A stretch of DNA of 64,000 nucleotides from PGZG01 sp046292765 (GCA_046292765.1 JBKBQA010000002.1:620001-684000), one strand, 5' to 3'; shown: positions 44,501-52,694, numbered from the stretch's first letter. Numbers and translations: made by a program. The notes: generated by a model from the sequence alone, not told the origin.

Positions 44501-46840
44501 GGGGCTTTCCAGCAGTGTGAATGTCAGGTCGACACCGTTGTTTTCGTCATCAGGATCAACCACATCGAGCTGGTACTGATACAGCGCTTTCTCGGTGGCC
44601 ACCTCGGGCGGCTCAGAAACAATTTGCGGCGGGTAGTTGAAGTCCTGAATGGTGATACTCCAGCTCTGGGTAGCCGGGGCTGCACCATCTTCACCGCCAT
44701 CTGATACTCGCACCTGAACATTGATGCCAGACGCACTGTCCGGTGGCACATTCCACTGGATCAGACCGACATTACTGACCGTCATGCCATCCGGCGCAAC
44801 CAGCAGCTGAAAGGTCAGATCGACACCGTTGTTAGCGTCATCCGGATCGTTGATCACCAACTGGTAGCTGTAAAGATTCCCTTGCACTGCCGTGGTCGGA
44901 GGCGACGACACAATCAGCGGTGCATTGTTGACCGCCGTCACCGTCACAGACGTTGCGGCCCAGGCACTGAACAGCGACCCGGTGTCGCGAACACGAAACC
45001 GTACGCTTCTCGTCGCCGTCGAAGGGTTCTGCGAGGTGTTGTTGTAGGTGACCGCTTCCAGCACGGTGCGGTAGCTCGCCAGCGTCGCGGTGCCGGTAAT
45101 TGTCAGAAGATTACTGGAGAATGAGCACGTCAAACCGTAGCTTGCACAGCTTACCGCCACGCCCAGCACATCCTGTCCGGCGACAAAGTTGGCAGAAATC
45201 TCCACTTCTGCCCGGTTAAGCTGGGTGCTATCGACATCGGTGATGGTGATGCTGCTGTCGATAATCTGGGGACCAGTGCCTTCAATAAAGTTGAGGACGT
45301 TGTTGACACCGGACAGGGCTGGCGGGTCATTCACCGCGGTGATATTGATCGTTGTCGAGGCATAGGCACTGAAGGCATTGCCCGTATCACGAACACGATA
45401 GCGAACGGTGCGGGTCAGCGTGGACGGATTCGACGAGGTATTGTTGTAGGTAACCGCTTCCAGCACGGTGCGGTAGTTGGCCAGCGTTGCCGTTCCGGTA
45501 ATCGTCAAAAGGCTACTGGAAAACGAACACGTCAAACCGTAGCTGGCGCAGTTTACTGCCACCCCAAGCACATCCTGACCGGAGGCAAAGTTGGCAGAGA
45601 TATCCACTTCTGCCCGATTGAGCTGGGTGCTGTCGACATCGGTAATGGTGATGCTGCTGTCGATAACCTGCGGCCCGCTGCCCTCGGTAAAATTGAGAAC
45701 GTTATTCACTCCGCCGATCACCGGTGCATCGTTTACAGCGGTCACATTGATGGTCAGGTTCGCGCTGGCCGGCACTGATCCGTCGACACCATTGAGGCAA
45801 ACGCCACCGCTCTGCCCGCCATCACCCGCGCGCACCGTCACCACGGTCGGGGTGACAATGGGATCATCCGGGGTCCAGCGAATCTGGCAACGGGTACTGT
45901 TACCGCTTGGCGACAAGCAGGTCTGTCCCTCGGCAAGAGTATTGGTATTGCGAATCACCATGCCGGAAGGAGGCGACTGCAAACAGAAGGTGATGGTGTC
46001 TGCTTGCGGGTCTGTGGCATGAAGGCTGTAGGTGAACAGCTGCTCTTCCGTCGCCGCCTGGGTAGAGGGAAGGTTATTGAATGTCGGCGCGGTATTGCAC
46101 GCCAGCGTAGTAAAGTTCAGCGTCGAGGAATTGTTGCTGCCAACAGCGTTAACCGCATAAACGCGATAGTAATAAGTGGTGCCACAGGACAGACCAGTTA
46201 CCGCCTGCGTCATCTCGGTAAAGTTCAAGCCACCACCCGTGCTTCCCGTGCCACCCGGGTTTTGCCTCGCCGTCATGGTTCCACCGCCGGCGGTTACCGT
46301 CGCCGAACTCGTTGAATAGCGGAAATACACGCCCCGATCTGCAAATGCAGTATTGGCGTCTGAGCCATTCTCGTTGATGTTTGCTCGCAGGGTGACACCG
46401 TACTTGCCCAACCCCTGCACCGCCAGTGTGGTAATAGACGGCGCAGCAGAAAGCACGGCACCACTACTGACCCAGCTGGTCAATAGATTCCTCTCGGTAA
46501 GAGACAATCGGCCGATGGCAGGCATATAGGCAACCGTTTCATCGGAGCCCCTGACTTTGGCGCGTAGCGAGTTGCGAAAGTCGGTATCGCCCGAGTAATA
46601 ACTCGGTATCAAGATTGATCTGGCGTGCGTGTCGAAGTCGACTTCGTCCGGCGCTGATTGCCGAGCTACTGCACCCACCAGCGTCGAGGCATGGCAATCA
46701 AGACAGGCCTGCTGCGAATTGGCAGCAAAGATATTGGCCCGAACACCATCAGTGCCGTTGTAAGTAACCGTGGCGAAGGTCGTGGCCGAAGCCAGCATCA
46801 GAGACAGGGAGAAACAGAGGAGCAGCGAGCGGCGTTCCAT
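41519..46840 (-). CDS. Giant surface protein: haem c motif, cadherin-like and TSP3 repeats
   Basis: Exported protein of 1773 residues. After a Sec signal (MERRSLLLCFSLSLMLASATTFA) residues 25-125 form a single-haem cytochrome-like domain: CLDCH at 46-50 with a possible distal Met in YMPAIGR. Next come a fibronectin III-like domain, two nearly identical 134-residue cadherin-type repeats, a series of He-PIG/cadherin-like Ig repeats (VNDPPxL, GMTISxxGLIQW), and calcium-binding thrombospondin type 3 runs (DLDGDGVGDACDPDRDGDG; DSDGDGINDADEGYGDSD). Then Calx-beta and PKD-like domains precede a C-terminal anchor AGAWLWMLGVLMVVLWRRRQR-like helix plus arginines. That tail resembles GlyGly-CTERM-type sorting signals but lacks the glycine pair. 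First gene of the operon. Confidence 0.85.
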   Translation of the reverse strand: MERRSLLLCFSLSLMLASATTFATVTYNGTDGVRANIFAANSQQACLDCHASTLVGAVARQSAPDEVDFDTHARSILIPSYYSGDTDFRNSLRAKVRGSDETVAYMPAIGRLSLTERNLLTSWVSSGAVLSAAPSITTLAVQGLGKYGVTLRANINENGSDANTAFADRGVYFRYSTSSATVTAGGGTMTARQNPGGTGSTGGGLNFTEMTQAVTGLSCGTTYYYRVYAVNAVGSNNSSTLNFTTLACNTAPTFNNLPSTQAATEEQLFTYSLHATDPQADTITFCLQSPPSGMVIRNTNTLAEGQTCLSPSGNSTRCQIRWTPDDPIVTPTVVTVRAGDGGQSGGVCLNGVDGSVPASANLTINVTAVNDAPVIGGVNNVLNFTEGSGPQVIDSSITITDVDSTQLNRAEVDISANFASGQDVLGVAVNCASYGLTCSFSSSLLTITGTATLANYRTVLEAVTYNNTSSNPSTLTRTVRYRVRDTGNAFSAYASTTINITAVNDPPALSGVNNVLNFIEGTGPQIIDSSITITDVDSTQLNRAEVEISANFVAGQDVLGVAVSCASYGLTCSFSSNLLTITGTATLASYRTVLEAVTYNNTSQNPSTATRSVRFRVRDTGSLFSAWAATSVTVTAVNNAPLIVSSPPTTAVQGNLYSYQLVINDPDDANNGVDLTFQLLVAPDGMTVSNVGLIQWNVPPDSASGINVQVRVSDGGEDGAAPATQSWSITIQDFNYPPQIVSEPPEVATEKALYQYQLDVVDPDDENNGVDLTFTLLESPTGMTISSTGLIQWTPGEGGPDPWLATVHVRVADGGEDSAAPAEQAWKIAVTPVNDPPQLDVGSEVTVVMSEDSSPTPFTLALIASDPDNSAGEMSWSIVTEPKYGSASIAVAGFRARVYYDPEADYFGDDVLVVRVSDGELHADVQVNIVIEPVNDAPVITSSPILTATEDVLYQYQATSFDVDGPAPVWSLISAPAGMTVGAASGLLQWTPGEGGTAPWQVSVVLRVSDGSLHDQQSFTITVTPVNDPPVLTVIGPQSVEELSLFSYAAQVTDPDDANDGVSLTWSLTAAPTGMTISNVGVIQWTPPQFSAGPYAVTVRVADGGEDGAQPATTSFVLTVTLQDADGDGVPDYADNCPLVANPDQADLDGDGVGDACDPDRDGDGIPNDIEILYGLNPDDPSDAAGDLDGDGISNLDEYLNCVAEAAGAPVLSCEAMVVDSVPPVITVLPIRIAASGYLTPVLLEAQAEDGVDGVLPVFVFAVDDTLLSPRAASGVVRPFRPGRYAVHWEASDAAGNRTVVEQPVELLPEVILGGAQIAGRNQTVPVVLSLSGLAPSYPLTVSYSVEGTALSGIDYQLLQDAFVVTEGTHASIEVEVLVSGQVQEDRYLDITLTAVEGDALLGDSLTHRVLLVDRQVAPEVTLQVDQDGRAGVRVYADEGVISLFADARDANNDPLTFDWSASDMLLGLSGGGATQLVNPVGLLPGGYRVAVTVSDGLDVTEQSLLLWLEATAPALTDTVAQYDDDGELIGYIEVDRDSDGDGINDADEGYGDSDGDGIPDYLDAIDDPTVQQLTVSPAGPALRHAMRTEAGLSLTIGEAALRAGRFGVRVQQRDVPVDADYAIIGAIYDFEIHGLNEARRTASVVLPLVQALPAGAVWRKYHDGEWHAFVVAGHDAVFSARSVDGACPAIDDGLWLTGLTVGHDCVKLQLTDGGPNDADGRVNGVIRDPSGPAVRRASPLPGEAPTGVANSAGAWLWMLGVLMVVLWRRRQR
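44934..45737 (-). repeat. Two tandem 402-bp coding repeats
   Basis: Units 44934-45335 and 45336-45737 encode near-identical 134-residue cadherin-like repeats (shared VNNVLNF, DVDSTQLNRAEV, CASYGLTCSFSS, TITGTATLA, YRTVLEAVTYNNTS). They differ mostly at synonymous positions, indicating a duplication with time for drift. Confidence 0.9.
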
Positions 46841-46969
46841 ACCATCAATCCGGAGTGGCTGTACCGGCAGTATAGAACGGCGCCCCGACAATCGCGCAGG
46901 GGTTAACCGACGGATGACCTCATTTTGACGTTATTCGTTCAGATGATTTGGGAATATGCTTATAACATT

Positions 46970-47521
46970 TCACGAGAGGCCAAGAGAAAAGCAACAACCG
47001 TCACTCTCCACCCACCACTGACCGTCACGCTCCTCTGCCCATTCCGCCAGCTGATAGAAAGCCACACGACTAATACGGGCTTTCAGGCCATCCCTGACAT
47101 CCAGCGCCGGTGATGGCTCGGCAGAAACCGGGTCGACCTCCACCTGAATCTGGTGTGCGTCGCCAGCCAGTACGCGGCTGTTCACGTTGGTGGTGAACAC
47201 CAGCAACTGCCTGTCGGCCTCAACCATGCACTCCACCGAATGCGCGACGAACGGCAGGTCATCAACGCGGATGCGCCACTTCTCCACCGGGGTAACCAGA
47301 AAGTAGTCATCGCCTTCGCGGCGAAGAATGGAAGAGAACAGCTGCACCAGCGCGTGGCGCTCAATGCGATCACCGTCGTGATACCAGTCGCCGTTGACAG
47401 CAATGCGAATATCGATATCGCCGCTCAGTGGCGGATGCCAGCGATGCACCGGAGGCAGCCGCCGGGTTTCCTCATCAAGATCGGCCAGCAAGGCGGCCAG
47501 CTGGTCGGCTGAACGGGCCAC
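46970..47521 (-). CDS. DUF1285 family protein
   Basis: Cytoplasmic protein of 183 residues. It matches the DUF1285 family by GDIDIRIAVNGDWYHDG, RHALVQLFSSILRREGDDYFLVTPVEKWRIRVDDLPF and the later FTTNVN. The family is widespread in proteobacteria, with a small beta-rich fold of unknown function. The TetR-family gene ends two bases upstream of its start, so the two are one transcript; in that setting it may be a small-molecule-binding accessory, which is a guess. The 78 bases beyond its stop, towards the giant protein gene, hold nothing clear. Confidence 0.9.
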   Translation of the reverse strand: MARSADQLAALLADLDEETRRLPPVHRWHPPLSGDIDIRIAVNGDWYHDGDRIERHALVQLFSSILRREGDDYFLVTPVEKWRIRVDDLPFVAHSVECMVEADRQLLVFTTNVNSRVLAGDAHQIQVEVDPVSAEPSPALDVRDGLKARISRVAFYQLAEWAEERDGQWWVESDGCCFSLGLS

Positions 47522-47522
47522 C

Positions 47523-48155
47523 TCAGTGCCCCCGCTGACCTTTGTTGCCCATGCGAATGCCGATGTTGACGAGGAAATCGAGGAAGTCGCCTTTGTCGTC
47601 TATCAACTTCTGGTAGAAAGGCGATTCCATCAACGCCACCGCACCATGGGCAAGTGCCCAGGCGGTGCAGATATGATAGATCTCCGGCACATCCTCAAGG
47701 GTTCCCTCGTCAATCCGGGAGCGAACAATGCGGGTCAGGTGGTCAAAATTGGCAGCGCGGATACGATGCAGCTTGTCAATCATCTCGGGCACCGCATGAT
47801 CCTTGATGACCTTGTTTTCCAGCCGGTCAAACAGCTGGTAGCGCTTCGGGTCCATGATGCGAAAGTGAAAGTAGTCGCGGGCCAGCCGCTCCTTGTCATC
47901 CGACTCGCGGATCCGCTCGAACCGCTCGGCGAGCGCTTCTTCATAGCGAATCATCAACAGCAGGTAGATTTCGTTCTTGGTCTCGAAATGTTTGTAGATG
48001 GTGCCCTTGCCGATGCCGACCTTGTCAGCAATCATCTCGACAGTGACACGGTCCTCGCCCTGCTCAAGGAACAGCTCCAGAGCAGCGTCAAGAATCTCCC
48101 GCTCGCGCTGACGGAATTCCTGGGCCCGGCGGGTCGCTTTTTCGAGATCACCCAT
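47523..48155 (-). CDS. TetR/AcrR-family transcriptional regulator
   Basis: One-component regulator of 210 residues. The DNA-binding domain lies at about 15-65 (ILDAALELFLEQGEDRVTVEMIADKVGIGKGTIYKHFETKNEIY); the rest is an all-helical ligand and dimer domain. GGAGA lies before the ATG. It is the first gene of a pair with the DUF1285 gene and diverges from the aminotransferase-like gene across about 130 bases, so autoregulation and control of that gene are both possible. No clear palindrome was picked out in the gap. The ligand is unknown. Confidence 0.92.
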   Translation of the reverse strand: MGDLEKATRRAQEFRQREREILDAALELFLEQGEDRVTVEMIADKVGIGKGTIYKHFETKNEIYLLLMIRYEEALAERFERIRESDDKERLARDYFHFRIMDPKRYQLFDRLENKVIKDHAVPEMIDKLHRIRAANFDHLTRIVRSRIDEGTLEDVPEIYHICTAWALAHGAVALMESPFYQKLIDDKGDFLDFLVNIGIRMGNKGQRGH

Positions 48156-48283
48156 TGATATCTCCTTGAGGCGAGGTGTTCACAGGCATCAGATGACTGG
48201 CAAGTCTAGCGGAAAACGCCGCGCCAGTCCTGCCCAGCCTCCCCTTTTGCTGGCTATTCAACCGCCATCAACGACAGGATTTC

Positions 48284-49408
48284 GTGAGCATGCATACGGA
48301 TCTCCAGCTTGAATTTCCCCACGACCCCGGCCTGCTGTATCTGAACCATGCCGCCGTTGCCCCCTGGCCGGCGCGAACCCGCGAGGCGGTGAGCCGATTC
48401 GCTATGGAAAACACCCACCAGGGGGCCCGCGACTATCCCCGCTGGCTGGCGACGGAACAGCGCCTGCGAGAACGCCTTGCCGTTCTGATCCATGCCGACA
48501 GTGCCGATGATATTGCTCTGCTCAAAAACACCTCGGAGGGTCTGTCACTGGTGGCCTTCGGCATCGACTGGCGGCCCGGTGATGTGGTGCTGATCAGCGA
48601 TCAGGAGTTCCCCTCCAACCGGATTCCCTGGCAGGCGCTGACCCGCTTTGGCGTCGAAGTGCGGGAGCTATCGCTGCACGGCGAGGATCCGGAAGCAGGC
48701 GTCATTGCCGCCATGGCTGACGACCGGGTTCGGCTGCTGGCCATTAGCGCCGTCCAGTATGCCTCCGGTCTGAGGCTGGATATGGCGAGGCTCGGTCATG
48801 CCTGCCGACAACAGGAGGTGTTGTTCTGCGTCGACGCGATTCAGGCCATCGGTGCGATCCCCGTGGACGTGCAGCGCTGGCAGGCGGATTTTGTCATGGC
48901 CGACGGCCACAAGTGGATGCTCGGCCCCGAGGGTCTGGCGCTGTTCTGGTGCCGCCCTGCCCTGCGCGAGTCGCTGACGCTTTACCAGTACGGCTGGCAC
49001 ATGGTCGAGCATGCCGGCGATTACGACCGCCATGACTGGCAGCCGGCGCAATCGGCCCGACGTTTCGAGTGTGGCAGTCCGAACCTGCTTTGCGCCCACG
49101 CTCTGGATGCCAGTCTGTCGCTTCTGCTGGAGAGGGGGATGGATCAGATCAGTCGGGAACTGGAGAGCCGGGTCCGGCGTCTGCAGCAAGGATTGGACGC
49201 CTGCGGTATGACCCTGCTCAGCCCGACCGAGTCAGGTCGCTTCGCCGGTATTGTCACCTTCCAGTCGCCGCGGGAAGGCAGCGAAGCGCTGTTCCGACGG
49301 CTGCGACAAGCGGGCGTGGTTTGCGCCCCGCGCGGCGGTGGCATCAGGCTGTCGCCGCATTTCTACACCAGCAATTCGGTCATCGACCGGGTGCTGGCGC
49401 TGCTGTAA
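48284..49408 (+). CDS. Class V aminotransferase-fold PLP enzyme
   Basis: PLP-dependent enzyme of 374 residues in the cysteine desulfurase/isopenicillin N epimerase group. NHAAVAPWP at the N-terminus, LLKNTSEGLSLVA, ISDQEFPSNRIPW, AISAVQYASG, CVDAIQAIGAIPVDV and MADGHKWMLGPEG are family landmarks; the lysine in DGHKW forms the Schiff base. No conserved catalytic cysteine loop of a true NifS/IscS is seen, so it is probably not an Fe-S assembly desulfurase; the amine substrate is unknown. The start is a GTG with AGGA upstream, and an ATG lies two codons on. Divergent from the TetR gene. Confidence 0.88.
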   Translation: MSMHTDLQLEFPHDPGLLYLNHAAVAPWPARTREAVSRFAMENTHQGARDYPRWLATEQRLRERLAVLIHADSADDIALLKNTSEGLSLVAFGIDWRPGDVVLISDQEFPSNRIPWQALTRFGVEVRELSLHGEDPEAGVIAAMADDRVRLLAISAVQYASGLRLDMARLGHACRQQEVLFCVDAIQAIGAIPVDVQRWQADFVMADGHKWMLGPEGLALFWCRPALRESLTLYQYGWHMVEHAGDYDRHDWQPAQSARRFECGSPNLLCAHALDASLSLLLERGMDQISRELESRVRRLQQGLDACGMTLLSPTESGRFAGIVTFQSPREGSEALFRRLRQAGVVCAPRGGGIRLSPHFYTSNSVIDRVLALL

Positions 49409-49447
49409 CGTGGCAGCCGCCCGGACACAGCACCACAGTGGAGCAAT

Positions 49448-50296
49448 ATGGACCTGAACCGGCTTTATCAGACATTGACGGACTGGCTGCAGCGCGACCG
49501 CGCTGGCAGTGTCATACGGCTGTCCGACTTTGATCGCCTGAGCCAGCAGCTGCGCCCCGGGGATGTGCTGCTGATCGATGGCCGCAGCCCGCTGGATGAA
49601 ACACTGAAGACGGTTGCCTCGTCGCGCTGGTCGCGGCTCGCCCTTTACCTCGGACGGCTGCATCAGATCAGTGATCCGGCCCTGCGACACCATCTGTCCG
49701 CGTACCTGCCCTGTCATCCCGATACCGGCCTGATCCTGCAGGCGCGACTGGATACCGGTGTTGTACTGCAACCGCTCACCTCACTCAGTCAGGAACACCT
49801 GCGTATCTGTCGTCCGCGCGGCCTGCGCGATGCCGCTGTTGATACCGTATTGCGCCATGCCATCAGTCGTCTGGGCGTTGGCGCGCCGCGCTCCTGGTTT
49901 GCCGTTTTCACCCTGCTACTTCCTTGGGGACTTCTGCCCCGGCGCTGGCGATGCAGCGCCTTCGCGGCACTGGCAGGCAATCTGTTGCAACAGGTAGTAG
50001 GAACACCGGTGGGCGATGCCTTTGCCTTCGTCCAGTTCCCGGTGTTGCCGCTGGTGAAGTCCCGACAGGGTGGCTCAAGCCGGTTGTACAGCCGCCAGCC
50101 GGGCATCTATTTTGCCGCCGACTTTGATCACTCGCCCTACATGGATGTGGTCAAGTACCCGTTCATCGATCAGCTCGATAACAGTCGGGTACGGCTGCAG
50201 CCGTGGCATGGTGATGCGGAAGGATTGGGCGCTGACGCGGTAGCGCCGCCACCGCCGGTTCGGCTGGTGGAGCAACCTCGCTCCGCAGCAAAATGA
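49448..50296 (+). CDS. YiiX/YebB-like permuted papain-fold protein
   Basis: Protein of 282 residues resembling the circularly permuted NlpC/P60 family. It starts with LRPGDVLLIDGRSPLDETLKTVASSRWSRLALYLGRL, which matches the first half of the fold, and a later RRWRCSAFAALAGNLLQQV supplies the expected cysteine. In related proteins the strand after the tryptophan usually reads WSH; here it is WSR, so the histidine of the dyad is missing and the protein may be inactive or use another residue. Proline-rich tail. Preceded by GGAGCAAT near the ATG and 39 bases after the aminotransferase-like gene, probably co-transcribed. Confidence 0.7.
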   Translation: MDLNRLYQTLTDWLQRDRAGSVIRLSDFDRLSQQLRPGDVLLIDGRSPLDETLKTVASSRWSRLALYLGRLHQISDPALRHHLSAYLPCHPDTGLILQARLDTGVVLQPLTSLSQEHLRICRPRGLRDAAVDTVLRHAISRLGVGAPRSWFAVFTLLLPWGLLPRRWRCSAFAALAGNLLQQVVGTPVGDAFAFVQFPVLPLVKSRQGGSSRLYSRQPGIYFAADFDHSPYMDVVKYPFIDQLDNSRVRLQPWHGDAEGLGADAVAPPPPVRLVEQPRSAAK

Positions 50297-50399
50297 TTGC
50301 ACTCTGATATAACTTTATTAGTAACTCGACAGATTTTTTTCTGACGCTTATTTCAGCAAGGAATCATCACCACGCGGCGATAAGAAAATAGTCTAACCG

Positions 50400-50552
50400 C
50401 GCTGTTGAGGTCGAATCGGTCAAGGCGCATCATGAACGTACGGTGTCATTCTCCTCGATGTGACACCGGCACAGACGCGGAGGCCCCAACCTCCGACGCT
50501 CCAAAGTAGCAGGCCCGACCCTCTCCTCCCCCGGAACGTCGGGCCTTTTTTT
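50400..50552 (+). ncRNA. Candidate small RNA with CU-rich loops
   Basis: The 262-base gap after the YiiX-like gene has no reading frame but three consecutive hairpins. Stem CGGTGTCA/TGACACCG (50441-50468) has loop TTCTCCTCGATG. Stem CGGAGG/CCTCCG (50478-50495) has loop CCCCAA. The terminator is at 50511-50552. Loops one and three carry CTCCTC and CTCTCCTCCCCC, complementary to Shine-Dalgarno sequences. A TGATATAAC (50305-50313) could be an extended -10. A long 3' UTR of the upstream gene is the alternative. Confidence 0.35.
50511..50552 (+). terminator. Rho-independent terminator
   Basis: Stem AGGCCCGAC/GTCGGGCCT with an 18-base pyrimidine-rich loop, followed by seven T. The T run is on the plus strand only, so it ends a rightward transcript and not rmuC. 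Confidence 0.88.
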
Positions 50553-50558
50553 GCGCGA

Positions 50559-51875
50559 TTAATCCTCGTCGCTATCATCTGCCGGCGCCGGCAGTTGCTT
50601 GCGGGCACGGGCACCCAGCGACTGCAGCTTGTGGGCCTGACCAAGTAGATTACCGCGACCGCGCTGGAGGCGATCATAGGCAGTATCAAAGGATTTCTGT
50701 GCCCTGCCGAGCTTGTCACCGACATCATCCAGCGCCTCCGCCAGCAATGCGATCTGATCACAGATCTTGCCCGCCCGGTCAGCAATCTCCAGTGCATTCC
50801 GGTTCTGGTATTCGTTTCGCCAGATGTTGTTGATGGTACGAAGTGTCACCAACAGGGTGGTCGGGCTGACCAGCACGATGTGCTTGTTATAGGCTTCGTT
50901 GTAAAGCTCCGGCGCCTTTTCCATCGCCGACAGAAACGCCGCTTCCACCGGAATAAACAGCAGCACAAAATCCAGCGTCTGCACCCCTTCGAGACCTTCG
51001 TATTCCTTTCGGTTCAGGCCCCGAATATGAGAGCGTAACGACTGCACATGCTCATCAAGCGCCTGCCGCCGCAATTCCTCGTCATCCTCGCGGCAGAAGC
51101 GCTCGTAGGCGGTCAGCGATACTTTGGCATCAATGATTACATCCTTGTTGTCCGGCAGATGCACAATCACGTCCGGCTGGCGGCGCTGGCCTGTTTCCGA
51201 TGTCATCGACACCTGGGTTTCATATTCCCGGCCACGGGCCAGCCCGGACTCTTCCAGTATCCGCTCCAGAATCATCTCGCCCCAGTTGCCCTGGGTTTTG
51301 GTTTGCCCCTTCAGCGCATTGGTCAGGTGCCGGGCATCCTCGACCATGCTCTGGTTTAGCTGCTGCAGGTGACGGATCTGCTCCAGCAACGTTGCCTGCT
51401 GCCGGTTGTCATCGCTATGGATCTGGTCAACACGACGACGGAACTCCTGCAGCTGTTCCCGAAAAGGCTTCAGCACATCATCAAGGCCGGTGCGATTCTG
51501 CTCCTGCAGCTTGACCGAGCGTTCTTCGAAGATTCGCGCTGACAGCGCCTCAAAATCCTTTTTCATCTGTTCGCGGCTCTGCTCAAGCCAGCCGAGGCGC
51601 TCTTGCTGGTGCTTTTCGCGCTCCTGCCAACGGGCACTGTCAGCGCGGGCCTCAGAAAGTTGCAGCTGGACGGCGGCAAGCTGATCGCGTCCTCCCTGCA
51701 GCTCTGATCTCAGTCGGCCAAGCTCCTGCTCGCGGGCCTCGGACTCCGCCCGCCAACGGGCCAGCTCGACCGCCGCACCGTTATCACTGCGCCAGCGCCA
51801 CCAGCCATAGGCAAGGCCAAGCAGCGCCCCGAGCAGTAGTGTCACCAACAGGGAAAGTGCCATCGATAAGGTCAT
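50559..51875 (-). CDS. rmuC: DNA recombination protein RmuC
   Basis: RmuC family protein of 438 residues. Residues about 5-25 form a membrane anchor (LSLLVTLLLGALLGLAYGWW); a long coiled coil follows to about 170 (ELGRLRSELQGGRDQLAAVQLQLSEA). The conserved nuclease-like domain is then recognised by TKTQGNWGEMILERILEESGL, QPDVIVHLPDNKDVIIDAKVSLTAYE, FIPVEAAFL and VSPTTLLVTLRTI. RmuC limits inversions between short inverted repeats. The start overlaps the tatD stop by four bases, so it is the last gene of the pilZ-tatD-rmuC run. The acidic tail DDSDED is typical. Confidence 0.95.
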   Translation of the reverse strand: MTLSMALSLLVTLLLGALLGLAYGWWRWRSDNGAAVELARWRAESEAREQELGRLRSELQGGRDQLAAVQLQLSEARADSARWQEREKHQQERLGWLEQSREQMKKDFEALSARIFEERSVKLQEQNRTGLDDVLKPFREQLQEFRRRVDQIHSDDNRQQATLLEQIRHLQQLNQSMVEDARHLTNALKGQTKTQGNWGEMILERILEESGLARGREYETQVSMTSETGQRRQPDVIVHLPDNKDVIIDAKVSLTAYERFCREDDEELRRQALDEHVQSLRSHIRGLNRKEYEGLEGVQTLDFVLLFIPVEAAFLSAMEKAPELYNEAYNKHIVLVSPTTLLVTLRTINNIWRNEYQNRNALEIADRAGKICDQIALLAEALDDVGDKLGRAQKSFDTAYDRLQRGRGNLLGQAHKLQSLGARARKQLPAPADDSDED

Positions 51876-52681
51876 GCCGGTGTCGCCTTGTTGAACAGGG
51901 TGAAGAAATTCTGCCGGGTGACGGCGACAAGTTCTGTCGCTGTCACCTGTTTGAGGTCCGCCACGTAGCGGGCCACATCGGCGACATAACGCGGCTCATT
52001 CTGCCTGCCCCGGTGCGGCACGGGCGCCAGCCAGGGCGAGTCCGTCTCGATCAGCAGGCGCTCCAGTGGCAGCGCCCGGACGACGTCGCGCAAGGGTTCG
52101 GCATTGCGGAAAGTGACAATGCCGGAGATGGATATATAGAACCCGAGCGCCATCGCCTGCTCCGCCATCGCAAGATTTTCAGTAAAGCAATGCATCACGC
52201 CCCGCACCCTGCCCTCGCCCAGATCGCGCAGCATGGCAATGGTATCCTCTCGGGCATCGCGGGTATGGACCACCAGCGGCAAGCCAGTGTCCCTTGCGGC
52301 ATGAATATGCTCGGCGAAACTGCGCTGCTGCCAGCCCGTGTCGCCCTTGGCATAGAAATAATCGAGGCCGGTCTCACCGATCGCAACCACCTTGGGATGG
52401 GTGGCGATCGCCACCAGCTCGGCGCTCGTGGTTTCACGGGATTCACGATAGAGCGGATGCACACCAACAGTGCAATGAACATTCCGGTAGCGCTCGGCGA
52501 GCTCGCGCACAGCGGGAAAGGACTCAAGGTCCACACCGATGCAGAGCATCTGACTGACCCCGGCGGCCTCGGTGGCCGCCATCAATTCGGCCAGACCACC
52601 GGGATAGTCTTTCAGATCGATCCGGTCGAGGTGGCAGTGAGAATCCACCAGGCCGGTCAGGGCTGCTGTCATGATCTGCAT
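51872..52681 (-). CDS. TatD-family metal-dependent hydrolase
   Basis: TIM-barrel metallohydrolase of 269 residues related to TatD/YcfH DNases and deoxyaminoacylases. DSHCHLD near the N-terminus is the first metal motif, GETGLDYFYAKGD carries the second-shell Glu, and HTRDAREDT, MHCFTE and ETDSPWLAPVPHRGRQNEP complete the active site. In Pseudomonas-like genomes this gene sits downstream of pilZ, as here. The start may be 52681 or the ATG three codons on. An 8-bp GC hairpin lies between it and pilZ. Overlaps rmuC by four bases. Confidence 0.93.
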   Translation of the reverse strand: MQIMTAALTGLVDSHCHLDRIDLKDYPGGLAELMAATEAAGVSQMLCIGVDLESFPAVRELAERYRNVHCTVGVHPLYRESRETTSAELVAIATHPKVVAIGETGLDYFYAKGDTGWQQRSFAEHIHAARDTGLPLVVHTRDAREDTIAMLRDLGEGRVRGVMHCFTENLAMAEQAMALGFYISISGIVTFRNAEPLRDVVRALPLERLLIETDSPWLAPVPHRGRQNEPRYVADVARYVADLKQVTATELVAVTRQNFFTLFNKATPA

Positions 52682-52694
52682 CTCTCAAACTGAA

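Noticed and set aside
44300..45740. Internal DNA repeats in the giant gene considered as a mobile or CRISPR-like array
   Set aside because: All are in frame and encode protein domains.
48284..49408. Class V enzyme as an IscS/SufS cysteine desulfurase
   Set aside because: The conserved cysteine loop is not visible and no Fe-S assembly genes are adjacent.
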